From Aldehydirespirator sp965221185 (GTDB lineage Bacteria > Actinomycetota > Acidimicrobiia > Acidimicrobiales > Aldehydirespiratoraceae), in the NCBI GenBank assembly GCA_965221185.1, contig OZ244866.1, forward strand, positions 3,348,001 to 3,412,000: DNA of 64,000 bases, in the 5' to 3' direction. Below, one piece after another: positions 40,041 through 47,448 of this stretch. The notes under the pieces are model-generated. The model searched no databases. It worked only from the letters and a program-made list of their open reading frames with translations, and was not told the DNA's origin. The stretch's first letter is position 1, and every line of letters begins with the position of its first letter. A program made the position numbers and the translations under genes.

Positions 40041-42882
40041 GGAGACGCTCCCCGGCTGGGTCGAAGTGAGCGTGATGGTCCATCACGGTGGCGCCAATGC
40101 GCTCTCCGGAGGTGAGCAACACGGTCAGTTTGGTGCCGCCAGCGGCCAGCTCCGGCTCGACCTGCCCGAGGCAGACGGAGCGGCCCAGCGTGGGCGACAT
40201 CCGAGCCGAGGTGATCCGGCCCAAGATCTCGTTGGTGTCGTCCCGAACGATCTGGGCGGCCTCTTCGGGGACGACATTGGGGTCGTCGGGCTGGATGGCC
40301 ACGATCATGGGCAGCCGGCGCTCGGCGGCCCAGGCCAGTTCGGGCATGCCCGCGAAGTCGTCCTTGTCCAATTTGATCAGCGGGCCCATACCCGTGCTCT
40401 GTGCCAGGGTCAGGCCGTCGGTGTCCTGTCCCACGATGAAATGGCCCTTCTCGAGGCGCATGATGCGCTGGCCCTCGAGGCCGAAGGGTCCGATGCCCAG
40501 GTCGGCGCCCGCTTCCAGCAGCGCCTTCCACACGTGCAGGCCGTGGCCCGCGGGGACGTGCAGCTCGTAGGACAGCTCGCCGGTGAAGCCGATGCGCCAC
40601 ATGAAGCAGCCGGCCACGCCGGCGACGGTGGCGGTGCGGACCTCCATGTAGGCGAAGACCTCGGGAGACAAGTCGACGCCCTCGACCACCCGGCGCACCA
40701 GCTCCCGGCACTTGGGGCCGGCCACGTTGATGCTGGCATAGGCGGTGGTCACCGGAGTGACGCGCACCCGCCAGTCGGGGCGCTCGGTCTGCAGCCAGTT
40801 CTCCACCCACTCCCACACGCTGGCCGCGCCCGAGCTGGTGGTGGTCATCAGGTAGTGGTCCTCACCAAGGCGACCGGTGACCCCGTCGTCGAGCACGACT
40901 CCGTCCTCGGCGCACATCATCCCGTAGCGGACCTTGCCCACCGGCAGTTGCGACCACTTGTTGGTGTAGAGCAGGTTGAGCAGCTTGGGAATGTCGGGAC
41001 CGCGCAGGTCGAGCTTGCCCAGCGGGGTGACGTCGATAATCCCGACGCTGGCGCGCACGTTGCGGACCTCGGCGGCCGGGTCGCCGTAGTGGTCGGGGCG
41101 GATCCACTGGCCGGCGAGGATGGTGTGCGCGCCGTTGGCCTCGTGCCACGGGTGGATGGACGACACCCTCACCGGCTCGAACACCCGCCCTGCCAGCGCG
41201 CCCAGCGTGAGCGGGGCGTACGGGGGCCGCCAGACCGTGGTGCCGACCTGCGCGATCGTCTCGCCGCGGGCTTCGGCTATGGCCGCCACGGTGTTGACCG
41301 TCTCGAGCTTGCCCTGGGCCGACCCCATGGTGGCGGTGGTGTAGCGCTTGGCCAGCTCCACCGAGTCGTAGCCCTCCCGGGCTGCGGCGACGAGATCCTT
41401 GGAGCCGATGTCCTCGGAGAAGTCGACCATGCCGTGGGTGTCGGAACGGTACAGCTCCGGATGGGGGTCCCGGCGCAACGGCTGCCGCTCGTCGAGCGCC
41501 CAGGTCGGCTCGTCACCGGTGACCGGGCGGGCCCGAGCGGTAAGGGCTTGGTAGCGGTGGGCCACCGCCGCGGCGCGCTGGGCGGCCAGCCGCCCAGTGG
41601 CCGTGCCGTGGGCGCGCAGCTCGTCGAGATTGCCGTCGCCGGCCAGCCCGCCCGTGGCCAGCACGTTGCCGGGCGGGTCGGACGGGAAGAACCGGGCGGC
41701 GGCCGGGTCGTAGGTGGGCCGGTCGCCGGCCATGTTCAACAGCGACGTCGGGGCGGTCCAGCCCGCGGCCACGACCAGCAGGTCGGCCTCTACGCGAGTT
41801 CCGCCAACGGCGACCGCCTCCAGTGCCTTGGGCGCGCCCTGCGCGGCGCTGATGCGTCGGCCGTCGCGGCCGTCGATGACTGCGGCGACCTCCACGCCGA
41901 CCCGGTCGAGGTCGGCCGCGGCCGCGTCGCCGTCGGAGTTGGCCGTGAACACGACTGCCCGCTCGCCCGGCTTGACCCCCCACAGGTTGATCAGGCGGCG
42001 AGCCGCGCCCGAGGTGATCACCCCGGGACGGTCGTTGCCCGCGAACACGTAGGGCCTCTCGATAAGGCCCGGCGCCGCCACCAGCACCTTGGCCCGGGCC
42101 TTGATGAGGCGCTCTACCGCGACCGGGTGGTTGCGCTGCACGATCCCGAGCCAGTTGTCCTCATAGCGGCCGGTGACGGTGGAGTCGGTCAGTACCTCGA
42201 CATCGGAGGCGTCGAGGGCGTCCCGCAGCTCTGACAGGGCAGTCCGGGCCGACTCGCGGCTGCTGTAGCGCAGATGTCCGCCGACGGCGTGCTCGTGCTC
42301 CACGAGCAGCACCCGGGCACCGGCCGCCGCCGCCGCCAGGGCCGCTTCGATACCGGCCGGCCCGGCCCCGGCCACCACCACGTCGGGGTGCATGTAGCGC
42401 TTGTCGTGGTAGCGGTGGGGCGTGTCGAGGTCGACCTTGCCGCCGGGCGCGAAGGTGGCCAATACCCGCTCATACGCTGGCCACAACCGCTGCGGGCGCA
42501 TGAACGTCTTGTAGTAGAAGCCGGCGGTGAGGAACCGCCCGACCAGGCCGTTGGCCGCCTTGATGTCGTGACGCAGTGACGGCCACACGTTCTGGGCCCG
42601 CACGTCCATGCCCGCCTCCAGCAAGCGATGGCCGGCCCGCACATTGGGGTCGTCGCCGACCTGCACCAGCAGGCTGGGGTCCCAGTAGTCGGCAGTGAGG
42701 ATGCCGCGGGCCCGGTGGTACTTCATGGAGCGCGAGAAAACGTGCTCGCCCGCGGCGGCCAGCGCCGAGGCGATGGTGTCCCCCTGGAAGCCTCTGAAGC
42801 TCTTGCCGTTCCAGCGGAACCGCAGCGTCGTCGAGCGGTCGATGACCTCAGTGGGCTGCACGCCCAGGCGGCTCATGCTCAT
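40033..42882 (-). CDS. soxA: Sarcosine oxidase / N-methylglutamate dehydrogenase alpha subunit
   Basis: About 949 residues from the ATG at 42882, which overlaps the soxD stop (ATGA). Domains: an N-terminal 2Fe-2S-ferredoxin-like fold without cluster cysteines (GKSFRGFQGDTIASALAAAG), an NAD/FAD pyridine-nucleotide-disulfide-like domain with VVVAGAGPAGIEAALAAA near residue 170, a SoxA-A3 middle region, and a C-terminal GcvT/THF domain (GDPAAEVRNVRASVG onward). The complex oxidatively demethylates an N-methyl amino acid and gives 5,10-methylene-THF. Sarcosine or N-methylglutamate are both possible substrates. Confidence 0.9.
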   Translation of the reverse strand: MSMSRLGVQPTEVIDRSTTLRFRWNGKSFRGFQGDTIASALAAAGEHVFSRSMKYHRARGILTADYWDPSLLVQVGDDPNVRAGHRLLEAGMDVRAQNVWPSLRHDIKAANGLVGRFLTAGFYYKTFMRPQRLWPAYERVLATFAPGGKVDLDTPHRYHDKRYMHPDVVVAGAGPAGIEAALAAAAAGARVLLVEHEHAVGGHLRYSSRESARTALSELRDALDASDVEVLTDSTVTGRYEDNWLGIVQRNHPVAVERLIKARAKVLVAAPGLIERPYVFAGNDRPGVITSGAARRLINLWGVKPGERAVVFTANSDGDAAAADLDRVGVEVAAVIDGRDGRRISAAQGAPKALEAVAVGGTRVEADLLVVAAGWTAPTSLLNMAGDRPTYDPAAARFFPSDPPGNVLATGGLAGDGNLDELRAHGTATGRLAAQRAAAVAHRYQALTARARPVTGDEPTWALDERQPLRRDPHPELYRSDTHGMVDFSEDIGSKDLVAAAREGYDSVELAKRYTTATMGSAQGKLETVNTVAAIAEARGETIAQVGTTVWRPPYAPLTLGALAGRVFEPVRVSSIHPWHEANGAHTILAGQWIRPDHYGDPAAEVRNVRASVGIIDVTPLGKLDLRGPDIPKLLNLLYTNKWSQLPVGKVRYGMMCAEDGVVLDDGVTGRLGEDHYLMTTTSSGAASVWEWVENWLQTERPDWRVRVTPVTTAYASINVAGPKCRELVRRVVEGVDLSPEVFAYMEVRTATVAGVAGCFMWRIGFTGELSYELHVPAGHGLHVWKALLEAGADLGIGPFGLEGQRIMRLEKGHFIVGQDTDGLTLAQSTGMGPLIKLDKDDFAGMPELAWAAERRLPMIVAIQPDDPNVVPEEAAQIVRDDTNEILGRITSARMSPTLGRSVCLGQVEPELAAGGTKLTVLLTSGERIGATVMDHHAHFDPAGERLRG

Positions 42883-43151
42883 GCCTTGCCGCCTCGCTTG
42901 TCGCCGGGCTGGGGCGGGTCGCGGAATTCGTTGGTGGCCGTGTTGCGCTCCAGCGTGAACCAGCGGCGACACCCGGACCGGCAGTACCAGGTCTCGCGCA
43001 GCCAGTCCGCCGGGTTGTCGCGCAGATAGAGATAGCCCCGCCACTGCAGGGGGGAAGCAGTGGCGGGGTCGGGGCGAGCGTGGGACTCGCCGCCATACCG
43101 CAGGTCCGCAGAGTTGCGCGGCCCGCAGTTCGGACAGGGCACCAGCAGCAT
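42879..43151 (-). CDS. soxD: Sarcosine oxidase / N-methylglutamate dehydrogenase delta subunit
   Basis: 90 residues from the ATG at 43151, overlapping the soxB stop by 1 nt. It is the small SoxD zinc protein: CPNCGPRNSADLRYGGE at the N-terminus and WYCRSGCRRWFTLERNTATNEF near the C-terminus, with Cys ligands in both. It overlaps soxA by 4 nt. Confidence 0.9.
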   Translation of the reverse strand: MLLVPCPNCGPRNSADLRYGGESHARPDPATASPLQWRGYLYLRDNPADWLRETWYCRSGCRRWFTLERNTATNEFRDPPQPGDKRGGKA

Positions 43152-44461
43152 CAGTGCCCCACCGCCGCTGCGCCCTTCTCGCCCACCAACTCGCCTGTGT
43201 CGAAACGGCTGAGGGCGAAGGGCGCTATGAGTTCGGGGGTCTTGCCGGTGGCCGCCGCCGCGGCCATCTGCTCGCCTGAGACCGGGGCAGCCTTGAAGCC
43301 GTAGGTGCCCCAACCCACGTCCACCAGGAAGCCGTCCACCGGCGTGAAGCCCATCACCGGCGAGTAGTCCGGGGTCATGTCGCACAGCCCGGACCACTGA
43401 CGAAGCAGCCTCATGCGGGAGACGGCCGGCATCAGCTCCAGCACATGGCCGGCCAGTTCCTCGGTGAACTCGAGGGAGCCACGGATCGAGTAGGTGGCCA
43501 CGGGATCGACCGCGGCCCCGAAGACGAGCTCGCCCCGGTCGGTCTGGCTGATGTATACGTGCAGTGAGCCCGACACCACCACCGTGGGCAGGAACACTTT
43601 GACCGGCTCGGTCACCGCAGCCTGCAGCGGGTGGGTGGTGATGGGCAGGCGCACGCCGGCCATGGCCGATATCAGCGACGCCCAGCCGGCAGTGCAGTTG
43701 ACCACGATCGGAGTGGAGATGTCTCCGCGGTTGGTGCGAACGCCGGTGACCTTGCCGCCGGGTCCCTTGCCGCCGGGTCCCGCACCGCCTTCGCAGAGGA
43801 TGTCGAGCACCTCGGTGCGCTGGTGCATCTCGGCGCCCATGTGGTCAGCGGCGCGGGCGTAGCCCCATACCACCGCGTCGTGGCGCACGACACCGCCGGG
43901 CGGGTGGTAGAGGGCGCCCAGGATCGGGTAGCGGGGATGGTCGGAGGTGTCGAGGCTGGGAGCGATCTTCTTGATCTCGTCGGGGCCGATCACGCTGGAG
44001 TTGATGCCCTGGAGCTTGTTGACCTCGGCTCGCCAGTGCATGGTGCGCAGCGCGCCGTCGGTGTGGGCCAGCGTCAGGTGGCCGCGCTCGCTGAACATCA
44101 CATTGATGTTCAAGTCCAGCGCCATGGAGTTGTAGAGCTGCAGCGACCGGTCATAGAAGGCCACGCCCTCGGGAGTGAGGTAGTTGGACCGCACGATGGC
44201 GGTGTTGCGGCCCGAAGCGCCGCTGCCGAGGTAGGCCTTGTCGAGCACGGCCACGTTGGTGATGCCGTGGTTGCGGGCGAGGTAGTAAGCGGTGGCCAGG
44301 CCGTGCACTCCCCCGCCGATCACGACCGCGTCGTAGGAGCGCTTGAGGTCGGTCTCGCGCCACACCCGGGGCCAGGGGTCGCCCCGCACGCCCCGCCAAG
44401 CCAGGCTGGCCGCGGAATACTTCGGCGGGCGGCGCCGCAGACGGCGCCCGAGCGTGCTCAT
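43151..44461 (-). CDS. soxB: Sarcosine oxidase / N-methylglutamate dehydrogenase beta subunit
   Basis: About 436 residues from the ATG at 44461. The FAD domain reads AVVIGGGVHGLATAYYLARN, followed by YLGSGASGRNTAIVRSNYLTPEG, the region that holds the covalent FMN and active site in SoxB. The C-terminus carries GLCDMTPDYSPVMG and VGWGTYGFKAAPVSG. It is the first gene of the operon and is divergent from a LysR regulator 84 nt away. Confidence 0.92.
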   Translation of the reverse strand: MSTLGRRLRRRPPKYSAASLAWRGVRGDPWPRVWRETDLKRSYDAVVIGGGVHGLATAYYLARNHGITNVAVLDKAYLGSGASGRNTAIVRSNYLTPEGVAFYDRSLQLYNSMALDLNINVMFSERGHLTLAHTDGALRTMHWRAEVNKLQGINSSVIGPDEIKKIAPSLDTSDHPRYPILGALYHPPGGVVRHDAVVWGYARAADHMGAEMHQRTEVLDILCEGGAGPGGKGPGGKVTGVRTNRGDISTPIVVNCTAGWASLISAMAGVRLPITTHPLQAAVTEPVKVFLPTVVVSGSLHVYISQTDRGELVFGAAVDPVATYSIRGSLEFTEELAGHVLELMPAVSRMRLLRQWSGLCDMTPDYSPVMGFTPVDGFLVDVGWGTYGFKAAPVSGEQMAAAAATGKTPELIAPFALSRFDTGELVGEKGAAAVGH

Positions 44462-44501
44462 TGCCACGCAAGGGTAGGCAGTCAGATCAGTGATGTGAAG
44501 T

Positions 44502-44528
44502 ATCAATATCGGATTGATTCAGACTGAA
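44502..44528. promoter_or_regulatory. Overlapping dyads in the soxB-lysR intergenic region (LysR operator candidate)
   Basis: ATCAAT-ATCGG-ATTGAT (44502-44518) is a perfect 17-bp dyad with the T-N11-A form of LysR boxes. TTCAG-A-CTGAA (44518-44528) is a second dyad touching it. They sit between soxB and lysR, immediately upstream of the lysR -10, as expected for autorepression and divergent activation. Confidence 0.6.
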
Positions 44529-44532
44529 TGCC

Positions 44533-44538
44533 TATGAT
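44533..44538 (+). promoter_or_regulatory. -10 element of a leaderless promoter (lysR)
   Basis: TATGAT lies 6 nt before the GTG at 44545. Confidence 0.45.
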
Positions 44539-44544
44539 TATGAG

Positions 44545-45432
44545 GTGAATTTCCAACGCCTGCGCTACTTCGTGGCCGTGGCCGAGGAACTGCACTTCGG
44601 TCGGGCGGCCGAGCGGCTGCACATGTCCCAGCCCCCGCTGAGCCAGCAGATCCGGCTGCTGGAGCGCGAGTTGGACACGGCGCTGTTCGATCGCACCACC
44701 CGCCGGGTCACCCTCACCGACGCCGGAACTTTCCTCTACCCGGAGGCGGTGCGACTGCTGGCCGCAGCCAACGGCGTCAACCACCTCATGGACCAGCACC
44801 GCCATGGTCAGGCCGGAACCCTGCGGGTCGGCTTCGTGGACTCGGCCGCCTACGAAGTGATGCCCCGGGTGCTGAGCGAATACCGGCGCCGCTGGCCTCG
44901 GGTGGGCTACGAGCTGCACACGATGAGCTCTGACGAGCAGGTCCAGGCCCTGCGGGCCGGTCGGATCGACTTGGGCATCGGTCGGGCCGCGGCCGACGCC
45001 CGCAACGTGGAGGCGACGCTGGTCATGCACGAGCCGCTGCTAGTGGCGGTAGGTGCATCCCACCGGTTGGGGGCCGCCCCGCAGGCTCGCCTGCGGGACC
45101 TGGCCGGCGAGCCGATCATCGGGTTCGACCGCAGGGTGTCGCCCAGCCTGCATGCGGTGCTGGCGGGAATGCTCGGCACCGAAGGCGTTACCTACGATCC
45201 GATCATCGAAGCGACCGAGTACGCGACGATTCTCGGGTTCGTGGCCGCGGGCGAGGGGATCGCCATCGTGCCGGCCAGCGTGCAGACGTTCCGACCCCCC
45301 GACCTGCACTACGTGACCCTGCGGGATCACTCGGCCGCAGTACGGCTGCTACTGCTCACCAGGGCCGGCGATCCGCCGCCCCTGGTAGCCCAAGCCCTGG
45401 GCGTCGTCGCCGAGCTCTACACCGCGAACTGA
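44545..45432 (+). CDS. LysR family transcriptional regulator
   Basis: 295 residues. N-terminal winged HTH (LRYFVAVAEELHFGRAAERL, MSQPPLSQQIRLLERELD) and a C-terminal LysR substrate-binding fold (GTLRVGFVDSAAYEVMPRVL). It resembles the CatM/BenM-like branch. Divergent from soxB, with strong dyads between them, it is the likely regulator of the sox/mgd operon. Its 3' end overlaps the convergent DDN gene by 16 nt. Confidence 0.88.
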   Translation: MNFQRLRYFVAVAEELHFGRAAERLHMSQPPLSQQIRLLERELDTALFDRTTRRVTLTDAGTFLYPEAVRLLAAANGVNHLMDQHRHGQAGTLRVGFVDSAAYEVMPRVLSEYRRRWPRVGYELHTMSSDEQVQALRAGRIDLGIGRAAADARNVEATLVMHEPLLVAVGASHRLGAAPQARLRDLAGEPIIGFDRRVSPSLHAVLAGMLGTEGVTYDPIIEATEYATILGFVAAGEGIAIVPASVQTFRPPDLHYVTLRDHSAAVRLLLLTRAGDPPPLVAQALGVVAELYTAN

Positions 45433-45887
45433 GCGGCGCTATTCGGTTCCCGCTCGGCCTCTGATTCGCAGATGACGAGGGGAATGTCGCGGTCGGTGCG
45501 GGCCTGGTAGTCGTCGTATTCGGGCCACTGGCTCACCGCAACGGGCCAGAGCTCGGCTTTCTCGGTGGGCGTGGCCGTGCGAGCTCGCAGCCGGTGCACC
45601 TCGCCCCGATCCTGGACGGTCACTTCGGGGTTGGCCACAAGATTCAGATACCACTCCGGGTTGCGGGGGCGGCCGCCGACAGAGGCCACCAGCAGGTAGC
45701 GCTGACCGTCACTGACGCGAATGAGGGGCGTCCGGCGCAGGCTGCCGGTCTTGCGCCCGACGGTGGTGAGGATCACGCACTGCGCTCCCTCAAACTCGAA
45801 TCCGTCCACTCCGTCGGTGGCCAGGTAACGGTCGACATGGGCCGCGACGTGCCGACGCGGGCTAGGAGCATACGGAACCTCGCTCAC
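45417..45887 (-). CDS. Deazaflavin (F420)-dependent nitroreductase family protein
   Basis: About 156 residues from the GTG at 45887; the open frame runs further upstream through dispersed repeat copy 4, which is unlikely to be coding. The DDN family fold is seen in ILTTVGRKTGSLRRTPLIRV, YLLVASVGGRPRNPEWYLNL and NPEVTVQDRGEV. Such proteins bind F420 or haem/fatty acids in actinobacteria. TAGCTT lies 8 nt before the GTG, a leaderless promoter. Confidence 0.85.
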   Translation of the reverse strand: MSEVPYAPSPRRHVAAHVDRYLATDGVDGFEFEGAQCVILTTVGRKTGSLRRTPLIRVSDGQRYLLVASVGGRPRNPEWYLNLVANPEVTVQDRGEVHRLRARTATPTEKAELWPVAVSQWPEYDDYQARTDRDIPLVICESEAEREPNSAAQFAV

Positions 45888-45895
45888 GGCGCGCC

Positions 45896-45901
45896 AAGCT
45901 A
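45896..45901 (-). promoter_or_regulatory. -10 element of a leaderless promoter (DDN gene)
   Basis: TAGCTT on the minus strand, 8 nt before the GTG at 45887. Confidence 0.4.
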
Positions 45902-45935
45902 CCCCAGGATGGCTCGACGATTCGGCTGGCTCGCT

Positions 45936-46083
45936 CTCAGAGGCCGAGCGAATCGGCACGAATCCTCGGGCGACTCCGCAAGGTGCTGAGCGAGGCCGTG
46001 GCCCGAGCGGCCCGTGAGCGCAGCGAACAAGAGCGGGAGACACAACGCCGTGCCGCGAGGTGCTCGCAACCCATTTGCGCTCA
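45936..46083 (-). repeat. Dispersed ~150-bp repeat, copy 4 (inverted)
   Basis: Read on the minus strand: the core is identical to copies 5 and 6 and is followed by CGATTCGCTCGGCCTCTGAG. The outer left end is diverged. It lies between the DDN and amidohydrolase genes. Confidence 0.85.
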
Positions 46084-46117
46084 CTCTCTCAGTACTGGAG
46101 TTCGCAGCCGTATTCGT

Positions 46118-47380
46118 CTATCCACCAGCGGGCGGTTCGCTTGGCGCCGGCGGGGTGCGCAGGCTCGGATCCTGGTGGAGCTGCTCGGGGGTGGGGCCGA
46201 TGCGCTCAGCGATCTCGTTGAGGGAATCCAGGTCGAGGTTGTAGCACTCCACCGCGTTCAGGCCGAGCAGCAGGCGGGCGTCCTCGATGGACACGTCGCG
46301 GAAGTCGCTCTCCAGGCGTTTGGCGGTATGGGGCCACGAGCCCTCGGGGTGGGGGTAGTCGGTGCCCCACATCAACGCGTCGATGCCGTTGACCTGACGG
46401 CGGCGGATCTCCTCGGGGCTCATGGTAGACGCGCCAATGAACACGTTGGTGCCGAAGTACTCCGACGGCAGGCGTGAGATCAAGCCCTTCATGCGCGAGC
46501 CCAGCTTCTTGATCTTGTTGCTGGCCCCGAAATTCACATCGGTCTTCCACAGGAGGTCGCCGATCCAATAGGAGCCGCACTCGACCACCGCGTAGCGCAG
46601 CCCCGGAAACCGGTCGAACTTGCCTGAGAACAGCAACTGCCACAGAGCCCGGTGGGTCCAGAACGGCACCTCCGAGACGTACATCGCCACGTTGTCGCCG
46701 TAGCTACCGAAGTCGGCCTCACCGGAGTGGGTGTGCACCACCAGGCCGGTCTCGGCGCAAGCAGCCCACACGCGGTCGTAGTGGGCCGAGCCGTAGGGCT
46801 CGAAGCCGTGCCACATGGTGGGGATCATGATCCCGGCTATGCCCGGCTTGCCGGCCAGCCACTCGATCTCGGCCACGGACTCGTCCACATCATGGGTGAT
46901 GGGCACCAGTCCCACCCCGGCCCGCCGGGGCGGGTTGCTGGCGCAGAAGTCCACCAGCCAGCGGTTGTGGGCCCGGGCGCCGCCGAAGGCCTGGCGGGGG
47001 TCGGTGATCTGGCCCGCAGCGAGGCCGGCCCCGAACGGGGGCGACTCCTGGCCGGTCACCGCGTCACCATCGGCGAAGATCACCTCGCCGGCGATGCCGT
47101 CGGCGTCGAGTTCCTTGTCGCGCACCTCCGGGTCGTAGGCGCCTCGCAGGCCCTCGGAATTCTCGCCCTCCCACTCGGCCAGGAACTCGGCGTTGACCTC
47201 CTCCTGGACCCGCCGGTGCGCATGGCGCTCGGCCACGTAGACGTCGAACTCGTCGTGCAGTGCAGAGTCGAGATACGGGCGGTACTCCTCGCACTGCAGC
47301 CCCGCGTGGGTGTCGCTCGACACGATCACATAGGGGGCGTTCGAGGTGTCGACCCGCTCAGTGGGGTTGGCAAAGCTCAT
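46118..47380 (-). CDS. Amidohydrolase family protein (metal-dependent, amidohydrolase_2 type)
   Basis: 420 residues. SSDTHAG near residue 21 corresponds to the DxH metal site. VVHTHSGEADFG (His), WGTDYPHPEG (Asp) and a C-terminal LLGLNAVECYNLD tail are typical of actinobacterial amidohydrolase_2 proteins annotated as decarboxylase/hydrolase. The substrate is unknown. It lies 68 nt downstream of the molybdoenzyme gene and may be in its operon. Confidence 0.82.
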   Translation of the reverse strand: MSFANPTERVDTSNAPYVIVSSDTHAGLQCEEYRPYLDSALHDEFDVYVAERHAHRRVQEEVNAEFLAEWEGENSEGLRGAYDPEVRDKELDADGIAGEVIFADGDAVTGQESPPFGAGLAAGQITDPRQAFGGARAHNRWLVDFCASNPPRRAGVGLVPITHDVDESVAEIEWLAGKPGIAGIMIPTMWHGFEPYGSAHYDRVWAACAETGLVVHTHSGEADFGSYGDNVAMYVSEVPFWTHRALWQLLFSGKFDRFPGLRYAVVECGSYWIGDLLWKTDVNFGASNKIKKLGSRMKGLISRLPSEYFGTNVFIGASTMSPEEIRRRQVNGIDALMWGTDYPHPEGSWPHTAKRLESDFRDVSIEDARLLLGLNAVECYNLDLDSLNEIAERIGPTPEQLHQDPSLRTPPAPSEPPAGG

Positions 47381-47448
47381 TGGCGGAACCTCCGTGCATC
47401 TTCACTTCTCGGCGCCGGCGCCAACTGTACCCACCGGCGGCGACGGGT

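Noticed and set aside
45983..46477. Open frame beginning with the peptide SEAVARAARERSEQERE, also present in other repeat copies.
   Set aside because: It is the reverse reading of the repeat core running on into the antisense of a real gene; not a protein family.
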